From contig JAEWBG010000048.1 in NCBI GenBank assembly GCA_023391335.1, positions 1-34,503 of the forward strand: DNA of 34,503 nucleotides. The letters are read 5' to 3'. Positions 23,735 to 31,615 of this stretch are shown here, piece by piece; the stretch's first letter is position 1, and each line of letters opens with the position of its first letter. The notes beneath the pieces were generated by a model, which was given only the letters and a program-made list of their open reading frames with translations, made no database searches and was not told the DNA's origin. A program made the position numbers and the translations under genes. Origin of the DNA: Pseudomonadota bacterium (GTDB taxonomy: Bacteria > Pseudomonadota > Gammaproteobacteria > Steroidobacterales > Steroidobacteraceae).

Positions 23735-26221
23735 TCATTCGTCTCGGCGCACGGGACCGCTCGGTCCCCAAGACGTGCTGGTCGGGCTAGGAGACGAACT
23801 CCACACCGTAAAGGACTTCGCGTGGTCTCCCTCGTGACTTCCGGCATTCTCCCTCGCTGCGCTCTCGGCACGTTGCGACGGCTCGTGGCCGTGATCGGCT
23901 CTGGGCTCCTCGTGGCGAGGTGCGCCTAGATCCAGACTGTGCTGCGCTTCGCGACGTGCTTCGTTCGCGGGGCCAGATGTCTCAGATCTACCTTCGGCCC
24001 GCATCTCTGAGCGATGTTCACCTTCGCCGGCAGTAGCAGCCTGGTCGTTCCCGTGCCCTTGTTGGCGTGCATGTCCGTCCTCTGAGCCTCCACGACCCCG
24101 ACCGCCGCGGCGCCGACGGCCGCGTCGTCCGCGTCCCGAGCGCTCGCGATCGCCTCGTCCTTGCTCCGGTGCCCCAGAGCCTTCAACACGCTCACTGGAC
24201 GCCGGGGGTGCAGTTGGCGTGACTTGTGGGGGCGCAGCTTGTGCGCGTGGCGCTGGTTGAGCATGCGGCTGCGTCTTGTGTTCGGCGCGTGCGTGATCGT
24301 GTGAGTGATCGCGTGCGGGCTTGCGTTCCTGTCGATGCTCTTTGCGCGGCTCTTGTGTGGGGCGGTCCTTTGCTTCGTGGCGACCTCGGTCTCGATCGCG
24401 TCCACCACGACCGTGACGATCGCGCTCGCGCGGGTGGCGCGACTCCGGGCGATCGCGACGCATCTCGGGCCGCGGGCGCGCGCTCGGCTTTTCCGGGGCA
24501 GCTGCCTGTCCGGCCCCGCCAAAGAAGAAGCGCCACAAACGGACGAAGATCCCGATCTGCTCAGCGGGTTTCGCGGCGGCCGCGACTTCCGCAGCCACCG
24601 AGGGTGGCGGCGGCAGACTTGGAATCGTGGAAGTGACGACGGCAGCCGCCACGGGCTGACGCTGCTCTCGTTTCGCTGCTTCATCGACGCTGGGTGTGGG
24701 CACAACCGGGATTTGATGACTGACCCCGCTGTTCTCAGGCAGGCCCGCTTCATCGTCGCGAATGCGGCGAATTTCATATGCCGGCGTTTCCATGTAGCGG
24801 TTCGGTACGAGCACGACCTGAACTTTCGTCTTGCTCTCGATTCCGTGCAGCGCCTCGCGTTTCTCGTTCATGAGATAGGTCGCCACTTCCACCGGCAACT
24901 GCGCGATCACTTTAACGGTGCGATCCTTGCGAGCCTCCTCGCCGATCAGACGCAACAATGCGAGCGCGAGCGACTCCACGCTACGGATGCTGCCCATTCC
25001 ATTGCAACGCGGGCAATTGATGTGTGCCGACTCGCCAATTGACGGACGCAGTCGTTGGCGCGACAGCTCGAGGAGTCCGAAGCGCGAGATCCGTCCAATC
25101 TGGATGCGCGCGCGATCCTGCTTCACGGCATCGCGTAAGCGGTCTTCAACAGCCCGCTGATTCTTCTGCGATTCCATATCAATGAAGTCGATCACGATCA
25201 AACCGCCGAGATCGCGCAGCCGCAATTGGCGTGCGATTTCGTCTGCCGCTTCGAGGTTGGTGTTCAGCGCCGTCGTTTCGATGTCGCTGCCGCGCGTGGC
25301 GCGCGCCGAGTTGATATCGATTGAAACGAGTGCTTCCGTCGGATCGATAACGATCGAGCCGCCCGATGGAAGATTGACCTTGTGCGAATGCGCCGACTCG
25401 ATTTGGTTTTCGATTTGGAAGCGCGTGAACAGCGGTACTTCGTCTTCGTACAGCTTCAGCTTACGCAAGCCTGCGGGCATGAAGCGCTGCATGTATTGCT
25501 GGGCTTCGTTGAAGACTTCTTGGCTGTCGACCAGGATTTCGCCAATGTCGTCGGCCAAGTAGTCGCGCAGTGCACGAATGATGGCTTTGGACTCTTGGTA
25601 GATCAGGAACGGCGCAGAGCGGCTTTGAGCGGCTTCGGCAATGGCATTCCATACCTCGCGCAGATTGCTCAAGTCCCACTGGAGTTCTTCTGCGGAACGC
25701 CCCACACCTGCGGTGCGAACGATGGCGCCCATCCCTTCGGGGATCTGAACCTGGTCCAGCGCTTCGCGCAACTGTTCGCGGTCTTCACCTTCGATGCGCC
25801 GAGACACGCCGCCTGCGCGTGCGTTGTTCGGCATCAAGACCAAGAATCGACCTGCGAGGCTGATGAAAGTTGTGAGGGCAGCGCCTTTGTTGCCGCGCTC
25901 TTCTTTTTCGACTTGAACGATGACTTCCTGTCCTTCATCCACCAATTCGCGGATGTTCATGCGTCCGCCGGACTGCGGCGGTGCTTTGAAATATTCCTTC
26001 GAGATTTCCTTCAGCGGCAGAAAGCCGTGGCGTTCCGCACCGTAATCGACGAAGCAGGCCTCGAGACTGGGCTCGACGCGCGTGATTCGACCTTTGTAAA
26101 CGTTGGCTTTCTTTTGTTCGCGTGAGGGAATTTCGACGTCTAGATCGTAGATTCTTTGTCCATCAACCAGTGCGACTCGCAACTCTTCTTCCTGAGTTGC
26201 ATTGACGAGCATTCGCTTCAT
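23735..26221 (-). CDS. rne: Ribonuclease E
   Basis: RNase E is the main endoribonuclease of mRNA decay and rRNA/tRNA maturation and the scaffold of the degradosome. The 828-residue protein keeps the E. coli layout: an S1 domain (about 37-120), a 5' sensor, a DNase I-like part with metal ligands Asp302 (VSIDINSARATRG) and Asp345 (VIDFIDM), and the zinc link CPRCNG with Cys403 and Cys406. All are one position off E. coli numbering. The C-terminal half is shorter (E. coli 1061 total). It contains an amphipathic segment GIFVRLWRFFFGGAG (557-571) like the membrane-targeting sequence, then long Arg/Glu/His-rich and RGRRGRRRRGG stretches for RNA binding. The start ATG at 26221 has an AGAAGG Shine-Dalgarno. 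Confidence 0.97.
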   Translation of the reverse strand: MKRMLVNATQEEELRVALVDGQRIYDLDVEIPSREQKKANVYKGRITRVEPSLEACFVDYGAERHGFLPLKEISKEYFKAPPQSGGRMNIRELVDEGQEVIVQVEKEERGNKGAALTTFISLAGRFLVLMPNNARAGGVSRRIEGEDREQLREALDQVQIPEGMGAIVRTAGVGRSAEELQWDLSNLREVWNAIAEAAQSRSAPFLIYQESKAIIRALRDYLADDIGEILVDSQEVFNEAQQYMQRFMPAGLRKLKLYEDEVPLFTRFQIENQIESAHSHKVNLPSGGSIVIDPTEALVSIDINSARATRGSDIETTALNTNLEAADEIARQLRLRDLGGLIVIDFIDMESQKNQRAVEDRLRDAVKQDRARIQIGRISRFGLLELSRQRLRPSIGESAHINCPRCNGMGSIRSVESLALALLRLIGEEARKDRTVKVIAQLPVEVATYLMNEKREALHGIESKTKVQVVLVPNRYMETPAYEIRRIRDDEAGLPENSGVSHQIPVVPTPSVDEAAKREQRQPVAAAVVTSTIPSLPPPPSVAAEVAAAAKPAEQIGIFVRLWRFFFGGAGQAAAPEKPSARPRPEMRRDRPESRHPRERDRHGRGGRDRDRGRHEAKDRPTQEPRKEHRQERKPARDHSHDHARAEHKTQPHAQPAPRAQAAPPQVTPTAPPASSERVEGSGAPEQGRGDRERSGRGRRGRRRRGGRGRGGSEDGHARQQGHGNDQAATAGEGEHRSEMRAEGRSETSGPANEARREAQHSLDLGAPRHEEPRADHGHEPSQRAESAARENAGSHEGDHAKSFTVWSSSPSPTSTSWGPSGPVRRDE

Positions 26222-26737
26222 GAGACCCTTCTAAGTATTCGTGAAGGGCCGCGAGATCACGCACGGCGGGCGTTAGCGGTGGACGGAAGGTTGGATCGGG
26301 GAAGGAGTTCATCCGATTTAATTGCGCGGCTTGTGACCCGGCGCGATTTCTTGTCCATTCACTTGTTGGCCCGCTCGCTACGCTTTCGTCGACCCAGATC
26401 CCGAGTTGCAGGTCAGGCATCGCCGTTCGCGCGGCCGAGCGATGGTTCACCGAAACGATGTCTGCTTAAGTCGGGGGACGATGGCATCGCTGGGCGATGG
26501 CCGTGCGCGACCGGAGTGACGTTACTCCAACGGCTCGCATCGCATCGTCGACATTGACTTGAGTGCGACAGGCTCTGGCGGAACCAACTAAGATGCAGCG
26601 CCCCTGCATTGATCGATTGCAGATCACTTCGGGAACGCCACGTGTGTGCTGGGCTCGCAAGGCTCTTCGAGAGTCGAACGCTGCGCGCCACAGCGGAAAA
26701 ACGGCCGGAATATAACAGGGCAGGGTAGTCCAATCAA
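26222..26737 (-). promoter_or_regulatory. rne promoter and long structured 5' leader
   Basis: On the minus strand TTGATT (26737-26732) and TATATT (26714-26709) are 17 nt apart, a good sigma-70 promoter. The predicted start near 26702 leaves a leader of about 480 nt before rne, comparable to the long leader of E. coli rne. Hairpins visible in it include ATGCAG-CGCCC-CTGCAT (26593-26609) and a 16-nt near-palindrome, GGAGT..ACTCC, at 26512-26528, plus the Shine-Dalgarno hairpin at 26224-26250. No gene is present in the 550 nt between rne and rluC, and I see no clear promoter for rluC. Confidence 0.6.
26224..26250 (-). promoter_or_regulatory. Hairpin sequestering the rne ribosome-binding site
   Basis: On the minus strand GGCCCTTC (26250-26243) can pair with GAAGGGTC (26231-26224), leaving an 11-nt loop. 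The stem has eight base pairs including one G-U. The second arm contains the Shine-Dalgarno, five nt before the ATG. E. coli rne autoregulates through its 5' untranslated region; this structure could serve the same end here. Confidence 0.6.
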
Positions 26738-26771
26738 TGGCTTACAACGGTTTTGTTTGATTTAGCTGTTC

Positions 26772-27788
26772 ATGCGAAAGACACCCGCCGCTGCCCGACG
26801 AATGTCGTCCGTCCAGCCAAAATCCTCCGCGCCGCGCGAACCTGAGCATATCGGCGTCCGGCATGTCGTCGCCGGTGAAGGCGATGCAGGGCAGCGCATC
26901 GATAATTTCTTGCTACGGCACCTGAAGAATCTGCCCAGAAGCCGGGTGTATCGCATCCTAAGAACCGGCCAAGTTCGCGTGAACGGCAAGCGTATTGGAC
27001 CCGATTTCAAGCTGTCGGATGGAGATCAGGTTCGGATCCCACCGGTTCGCCTGGAACCAAAAGCTGAAGCTGCGGCTCCTTCGCGCTCGCTCCGCGACTA
27101 CATCGACAAGGCTATTCTGTATGAGGACCGAGATCTGCTGGTCGTTAACAAGCCTGCAGGTATCGCAGTGCACGGCGGGAGCGGGTTGAGCTTCGGCGTG
27201 ATTGAGGCATTGCGAGCAATGCGGCCTGAGCTCGCCGAACTGGGGTTGGCGCACCGACTCGACCGCGAAACGAGCGGTTGCTTGATCGTTGCGAAGCGTC
27301 GCGCAGCGTTGCGCGAACTTCATGCGCTGCTGCGTGAACGTGAGATGGAAAAGACCTATCTCGCGTTGCTATGCGGACGATGGCCGCTCGGAAACAAGAC
27401 CTTGGACCTGCCCTTGAAAACGAATCTGAAGCAGGGCGGCGAGCGGGTCGTAAAGGTCCACGCCGACGGGCAACAGGCGATCAGCACATTCACGCCGATC
27501 AAGCATTTCGGGAAGCTCGCGACTTTGGTGGAGGTATCGATTGGCACTGGGCGTACTCATCAAATCCGAGTTCACGCGGCCCATGCCGGCTATCCGATCG
27601 CGGGAGACGACAAATACGGCGATCGGGAACGGGAGGCGGCGCTCAAGGCGCTGGGCCTGAATCGTATGTTCCTGCACGCGTTACGTTTACGGTTCCAGCG
27701 ACGCGGCACACCTGACCCATTCGAAATCGAGGCGCCGCTTCCGGCTGAATTGCAGGATGTGCTCGAGGCTCTTAAGCGGCAGAAGTGA
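26772..27788 (+). CDS. rluC: 23S rRNA pseudouridine synthase RluC
   Basis: RluC makes pseudouridine at positions 955, 2504 and 2580 of 23S rRNA. The 338-residue protein has a basic N-terminal tail, an S4 RNA-binding domain (about 38-90), and the RluA-type catalytic domain. The catalytic aspartate is Asp164 in HRLDRETSG. Other family motifs are VVNKPAGIAVHGG, KTYLALLCG and GRTHQIRVHAAHAGYPIAGDDKYG. Divergence from rne is the same as in E. coli and supports RluC over RluD or RluA. Two start codons are in frame at 26772 and 26802; the S4 domain begins well after both. Confidence 0.94.
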   Translation: MRKTPAAARRMSSVQPKSSAPREPEHIGVRHVVAGEGDAGQRIDNFLLRHLKNLPRSRVYRILRTGQVRVNGKRIGPDFKLSDGDQVRIPPVRLEPKAEAAAPSRSLRDYIDKAILYEDRDLLVVNKPAGIAVHGGSGLSFGVIEALRAMRPELAELGLAHRLDRETSGCLIVAKRRAALRELHALLREREMEKTYLALLCGRWPLGNKTLDLPLKTNLKQGGERVVKVHADGQQAISTFTPIKHFGKLATLVEVSIGTGRTHQIRVHAAHAGYPIAGDDKYGDREREAALKALGLNRMFLHALRLRFQRRGTPDPFEIEAPLPAELQDVLEALKRQK

Positions 27789-27796
27789 TCGGGGCC

Positions 27797-28396
27797 TTAG
27801 GGAACCTGGAATCCGTGACGTCGCAACGCTCCGGCAAGCCAGATCAGCGGAAGTCCGACCAAAGCCGTGGGGTCGCTTGATTCGACTCGCGTGAACAGAC
27901 TGATGCCCAACGCTTCCACTTTGAATCCGCCGGCACAGTCGTACGGCTTGTCGCGCGCGACATAACGACGAATTTCATTGTCTGTCAGTTCGCGAAAGTA
28001 AACGGTGGTAATGTCGCAGTGACCTTCGTTGGCTCCGCTTGATGAATCGACCACGTGGACGGCAGTGTGGAACTGCACGCGCTGTCCGCTGAGTGCCTTG
28101 AGCTGAGCAATCGCTCGTTCGCCAGAACCGGGCTTGCCGAGCACTTCCCGGCCGCAGACCGCCAGTTGATCCGAGCCGATTACAAGCGCCTTGGTTTGTC
28201 GCGCGGCTACGGCGTCAGCCTTTGCTCGTGCCAGCCGGTTAACCAAATCAAGGGGCGTCTCGCCGGGGAGAGGCTCTTCGTCGACATTGGAGGCTGCGAC
28301 TGTGAACGCAATTCCGAGCCGTTCCAGCAGCTGTTTTCGGTACAAGGACGTTGAGCCTAGAACCAGACGCAGCCCTGTCATGCTGACCGCACTCAT
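27797..28396 (-). CDS. Maf family nucleotide pyrophosphatase (YceF type)
   Basis: Maf proteins hydrolyse non-canonical or modified nucleoside triphosphates; YceF of E. coli prefers 7-methyl-GTP. Motifs seen are LVLGSTSLYRKQLLERLG at the start, the NVDEEPLPGE loop, the LARAKADAVA helix, VIGSDQLAV with the active-site aspartate, and CAGGFKVEALGISLF near the end. GSDQ and the context next to yceD-rpmF-plsX point to the YceF branch. Starts at GTG 28405, ATG 28396 and ATG 28381 are possible; 28396 is chosen (199 residues). It lies 8 nt from the convergent rluC end. Confidence 0.88.
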   Translation of the reverse strand: MSAVSMTGLRLVLGSTSLYRKQLLERLGIAFTVAASNVDEEPLPGETPLDLVNRLARAKADAVAARQTKALVIGSDQLAVCGREVLGKPGSGERAIAQLKALSGQRVQFHTAVHVVDSSSGANEGHCDITTVYFRELTDNEIRRYVARDKPYDCAGGFKVEALGISLFTRVESSDPTALVGLPLIWLAGALRRHGFQVP

Positions 28397-28458
28397 GGGG
28401 CGCACTCTCGAATCAGACGATCCCTTATAAAAACAAGCATTTAAGCCCTCTTTTTGTT

Positions 28459-28487
28459 TTGACAGGCTGGGGGGTCGCCGCTAGTAT
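28459..28487 (+). promoter_or_regulatory. Strong sigma-70 promoter of yceD-rpmF-plsX
   Basis: TTGACA (28459-28464), a full match to the -35 consensus, is separated by 17 nt from TAGTAT (28482-28487). The yceD ATG begins only 9 nt after the -10 box, about where transcription should start, so the message may be leaderless or have only a few bases of leader. Confidence 0.8.
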
Positions 28488-28496
28488 ACGCGCCCC

Positions 28497-29018
28497 ATGC
28501 CACGAGCCCCGGCCGCTTCAGACTTCACCGTGGACGCGAAGGTGCAGGCGCGGGCGCGGAATTTAATCGAATATCACTTTACCGCAGCCGATCTGCCGAG
28601 GCTGACGCAAGCAGGCGCTGGATCGGACTCGGTTGTGGACGTGCGTTTGAGTTTCTCGGAGTACGACACGCTGCCCGCGATACACGGATCGCTGCACGGC
28701 ACGGTGATGCTCGAGTGTCAACGTTGTCTAGACTTCGCGCCGATCGGCATTCGCGATGAGTTCAACGTCGTCATCGTGGATCGAGAGCGCAGCGACGAAC
28801 CCGGCGGCTACGAGCCGATCGTTGCAGATGCCGGGCATCTGGATGTCCGTTGGTTGACGGAAGAGCAGGTGCTCCTGTCGTTGCCGCTCGTAGCACTGCA
28901 TGAGGATGAGAATTGCGGCGATCGAACGTCCGATCCAACCGCGGCCGCGCCGAACGATGAAGAAGAAATTCGGCAGCAGCCATTTAAAAACCTGCGCGAC
29001 TTGCTGCGCAAAGACTGA
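28497..29018 (+). CDS. yceD: YceD/DUF177 family rRNA-associated protein
   Basis: YceD (DUF177) is needed for normal 23S rRNA accumulation in E. coli and plants and is co-expressed with rpmF. The 173-residue protein equals the E. coli length. It has VMLECQRCLDF with the conserved CxxC at Cys74/Cys77, then YEPI and an acidic segment WLTEEQVLLSLPLVALHEDENCG, and the ending PFKNLRDLL, which aligns with PFAVLASL of E. coli. It is the first gene of yceD-rpmF-plsX, 23 nt before rpmF. The ATG is only 9 nt from the -10 box. Confidence 0.93.
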   Translation: MPRAPAASDFTVDAKVQARARNLIEYHFTAADLPRLTQAGAGSDSVVDVRLSFSEYDTLPAIHGSLHGTVMLECQRCLDFAPIGIRDEFNVVIVDRERSDEPGGYEPIVADAGHLDVRWLTEEQVLLSLPLVALHEDENCGDRTSDPTAAAPNDEEEIRQQPFKNLRDLLRKD

Positions 29019-29041
29019 TTTTCTATTGGAGAGTTCGAGCC

Positions 29042-29233
29042 ATGCCCGTTCAAAAAAGCCGCAAAACGCCTTCGAAGCGTGGAATGCATCGTTCACATGA
29101 TGGGCTGAGCCGTCCCGCTCTGTCCGTCGATCCGACTTCCGGCGAAACGCATTCGCGTCATCGCATTACTCCCGATGGCTTCTATCGCGGCAAGAAAGTC
29201 ATCGAAACCCGCGACAAGAACGACGCCGAATAA
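29042..29233 (+). CDS. rpmF: 50S ribosomal protein bL32
   Basis: The 63-residue basic protein begins MPVQKSRKTPSKRGMHRSHD, the universal bL32 start, followed by LSRPALSVDPTSGETHSRHRITPDGFYRGKKVI. It belongs to the zinc-free form, since the CxxC motifs are absent. A GGAGAG ribosome-binding site precedes the ATG. A few extra residues at the C-terminus (ETRDKNDAE) make it slightly longer than E. coli bL32 (57). Confidence 0.98.
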   Translation: MPVQKSRKTPSKRGMHRSHDGLSRPALSVDPTSGETHSRHRITPDGFYRGKKVIETRDKNDAE

Positions 29234-29239
29234 CGCTCG

Positions 29240-29262
29240 AGGCGGCATCCAGAGCGCCGCCT
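29240..29262 (+). promoter_or_regulatory. Hairpin between rpmF and plsX
   Basis: AGGCGGC (29240-29246) and GCCGCCT (29256-29262) form a perfect 7-bp GC-rich stem with a 9-nt loop, starting 6 nt after the rpmF stop and ending 7 nt before the TTG start of plsX. No T-run follows, so it is not a standard terminator. It covers the place where a plsX Shine-Dalgarno would lie. Confidence 0.6.
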
Positions 29263-29269
29263 AAATTGC

Positions 29270-30292
29270 TTGAGCAACTCCCGACCTATCACGATTGCCG
29301 TCGATGCGATGGGCGGCGATCACGGGCCGTCCGTCACGGTCCCGGCTGCGCTACAAGTTCTGCAAGCGCAATTGGATTTGCGCGTGATCTTGGTCGGTCA
29401 GCGCGAGCCGATTCAAGCCCAACTCGCCGCGGCAAAAGCCAAGCTCGACGATCGACTAACGCTGCAGGAAGCAAGTCAATTAGTCGGTATGGACGAGAAG
29501 CCGCAGGATGCTCTGCGCAAGAAGAAGGATTCTTCGATGCGCGTCGCTATCGATCTGGTGAAGGCTGGCACCGCGGATGCCTGCGTCAGCGCCGGCAATA
29601 CGGGCGCGCTGATGGCCACCGCCCGATTCGTTCTGAAAACGATCGAAGGCATTGACCGCCCTGCAATCATCTCTCGCATCCCCGCACGGCATGGACATAC
29701 ACATATGCTGGATTTGGGTGCGAACTCACAATGCACCGCCGATCATCTATTTCAGTTTGCAGTGATGGGTACCGTGGTTGCGGCCGACACAAACGGGATC
29801 GCTCGCCCTCGCGTCGGGATCTTGAATATCGGTGAGGAAGAAACCAAAGGCGATACCGTGGTGCAGGAAGCCGCAGCGCTACTGTCTCGGAGCAAGCTCA
29901 ACTACATCGGGTTCGTTGAGGGCAACGACATCTTTTCCGGCGATGTTGACGTTGTGGTGACGGACGGATTTACGGGCAATGTCGCATTGAAAAGCATGGA
30001 GGGGGTTGTGAACATGTTGGTCACGACCGCCAAAACCGAATTCACGCGTAATCCGCTGCGGTATTTCGCAGCAGTGGCCTCGTTGCCGGTGTTTCGTTCG
30101 ATTCGCAAGCAATTCGATCCGCGCAGTTACAACGGGGCCGGCATGGTTGGGCTCGCTGGCATCGTAATTAAGAGTCACGGCAGCGCCGATATGATCTCCT
30201 TTGCGAACGCAGTGCGGGTTGCCGCTGTCGAAGCACGTAAAGGCGTTCCGACCCAAATCGCAAATTTGCTTCGCGAACAGTTGGTCGCGTAG
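29270..30292 (+). CDS. plsX: Phosphate acyltransferase PlsX
   Basis: PlsX makes acyl-phosphate from acyl-ACP for PlsY, the first step of phospholipid synthesis. The 340-residue protein has ITIAVDAMGGDHGP at its start, then VSAGNTGALMA, DLGAN, GILNIGEEETKG, VEGNDIF, VVTDGFTGNVALK and GLAGIVIKSHGSAD, all PlsX hallmarks. The start is TTG at 29270; no ATG or GTG in frame lies upstream before a stop, and the first internal ATG would cut into VDAMGG. It follows rpmF by 36 nt. In most gammaproteobacteria fabH or fabD comes next, but here an L,D-transpeptidase follows. Confidence 0.95.
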   Translation: MSNSRPITIAVDAMGGDHGPSVTVPAALQVLQAQLDLRVILVGQREPIQAQLAAAKAKLDDRLTLQEASQLVGMDEKPQDALRKKKDSSMRVAIDLVKAGTADACVSAGNTGALMATARFVLKTIEGIDRPAIISRIPARHGHTHMLDLGANSQCTADHLFQFAVMGTVVAADTNGIARPRVGILNIGEEETKGDTVVQEAAALLSRSKLNYIGFVEGNDIFSGDVDVVVTDGFTGNVALKSMEGVVNMLVTTAKTEFTRNPLRYFAAVASLPVFRSIRKQFDPRSYNGAGMVGLAGIVIKSHGSADMISFANAVRVAAVEARKGVPTQIANLLREQLVA

Positions 30293-30354
30293 CGCCTTAT
30301 CAGCCCGCGCGCGGCTGAGTATGCTTGTCACGCCACTTCGTTGTTGAACTACGC

Positions 30355-31359
30355 ATGTTTGCACGTCGCCTCATTTCTGCTTGTCTAGCTGGCTGTGCGC
30401 TGGCCTTCGCCGCCGTTTCCGTTCAAGCGGCAACTTATGTCCTGCCGTCTCCGCCTGACACCGTGGTGGGCGAACTCCAGTACACGATCGCCCAGCACGA
30501 AGACACGTTGTTGGATATCGGTCGGCGTTTCAGTGTCGGGTATGAAGAAATCGTCGCGGCAAATCCAGGGGTGGATCCTTGGTTACCGGGCGAGGGGACG
30601 CGCGTGCTCATTCCGTCACGGTATATCCTGCCCGACGCTCCTCGCGAAGGCATCGTCGTGAGCCTTGCCGAGCACCGCCTGTATTACTTCCCGAAGCCCA
30701 AAGCGGGTGAGCCGGCAATCGTCAAAACCTATCCAGTCAGCATCGGCAAGATGGATTGGAAGACACCGCTGGGTCTCACACGCATCGCCAACAAAAGAGT
30801 GAAGCCGATTTGGTATCCGCCCGAGTCGGTGCGAAAAGAACACGAACTCGACGGGCGACCGCTGCCAAAGGCTGTTCCGCCCGGCCCGGACAATCCTCTC
30901 GGCGAATACGCGATGCGTCTAGCAATTCCAGGTGGCGCGTATTTGATTCACGGCACCAATCGACCCGCCGGCGTCGGTATGGAAGTGACTCACGGATGCA
31001 TTCGCATGTATCCAGAAGATATCGAAGAGTTCTTCAAGTTGGTCGCAGTGAATACGCCCGTGCGGATGATCGATCAGCCGTACAAGATGGGATGGAAGGG
31101 CGATGATCTGCTGATCGAAATTCATGCTCCGTTGGCTGGGACGGATTCCCCAGAGGAGCATAGTCTTACCAACATCACTCGGTTGCTGGTCTCGGCAACA
31201 CAAGACAAGACCGTGGCGATCGACTGGGCAAAAGCAGAGCGCGAGTTTTCGCGAGCCTCCGGCGTGCCGGAATCAGTGATGTTGCAGCCAGTTATCCAGC
31301 CACTCCCGCCCATCACCTCGGCAAACGCAAATGAAGCGGTGGGTGCGATCTCTCCCTAG
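30355..31359 (+). CDS. L,D-transpeptidase of the ErfK/YbiS/YcfS type
   Basis: In E. coli these enzymes (LdtA, LdtB, LdtC) join the C-terminal lysine of Lpp to diaminopimelate in peptidoglycan. With the ATG at 30355 the protein has 334 residues. It has a signal peptide (about 1-26, cleavage near VQA-AT) and a LysM-like wall-binding part (about 43-88, YTIAQHEDTLLDIGRRF and ANPGVDPWLPG). The YkuD catalytic domain (about 98-235) has EHRLYYF, VSIGKMDWKTPLG and IHGTNRPAGVGMEVTHGCIR. His199, His213, Gly214, Cys215 and Arg217 fit the family HGC signature, so it should be active. The C-terminal 70 residues are variable. An in-frame TTG at 30325 is less likely. An Lpp-like lipoprotein gene faces it. 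Confidence 0.93.
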   Translation: MFARRLISACLAGCALAFAAVSVQAATYVLPSPPDTVVGELQYTIAQHEDTLLDIGRRFSVGYEEIVAANPGVDPWLPGEGTRVLIPSRYILPDAPREGIVVSLAEHRLYYFPKPKAGEPAIVKTYPVSIGKMDWKTPLGLTRIANKRVKPIWYPPESVRKEHELDGRPLPKAVPPGPDNPLGEYAMRLAIPGGAYLIHGTNRPAGVGMEVTHGCIRMYPEDIEEFFKLVAVNTPVRMIDQPYKMGWKGDDLLIEIHAPLAGTDSPEEHSLTNITRLLVSATQDKTVAIDWAKAEREFSRASGVPESVMLQPVIQPLPPITSANANEAVGAISP

Positions 31360-31566
31360 TCGATAACTCGGCGCGCGCTTACCTGCGTACTGTTAGACTT
31401 CGCGCGCGAGCCCTGCGGCGGAGGTCGACTTAATCCACCGAGTTAGTCCATGACTGATGCTGTGGGGCTCGCCTTCGAATCCCAATCAGTTTTCTCTTCG
31501 GGCGCTCGCCTCTCGCCGACTGGGATAGATCTCCGGGAAGCGCGCCAATTCCACAGGCCAAAAAAA

Positions 31567-31594
31567 ACGCCGCGGTCTGCACCGCGGCGTTTTT
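31567..31594. terminator. Bidirectional intrinsic terminator
   Basis: ACGCCGCGGT (31567-31576) and ACCGCGGCGT (31581-31590) form a perfect 10-bp stem with loop CTGC. An A-tract precedes it and a T-tract follows, so both strands have a U-rich tail. It lies 207 nt past the transpeptidase stop (+) and 22 nt past the stop of the lipoprotein gene (-) and ends both transcripts. Confidence 0.92.
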
Positions 31595-31615
31595 GTTTCA
31601 TCGAAGTGAATCGAA

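Noticed and set aside
24305..26125. Plus-strand frames of about 245 codons opposite rne
   Set aside because: They are antisense to the conserved RNase E coding region and show no family motif or ribosome-binding site.
30355..30400. LAGC in the transpeptidase signal peptide as a lipobox
   Set aside because: The cysteine at residue 14 comes too early, with a very short hydrophobic stretch before it, and a good signal peptidase I site (VQA-AT) follows.
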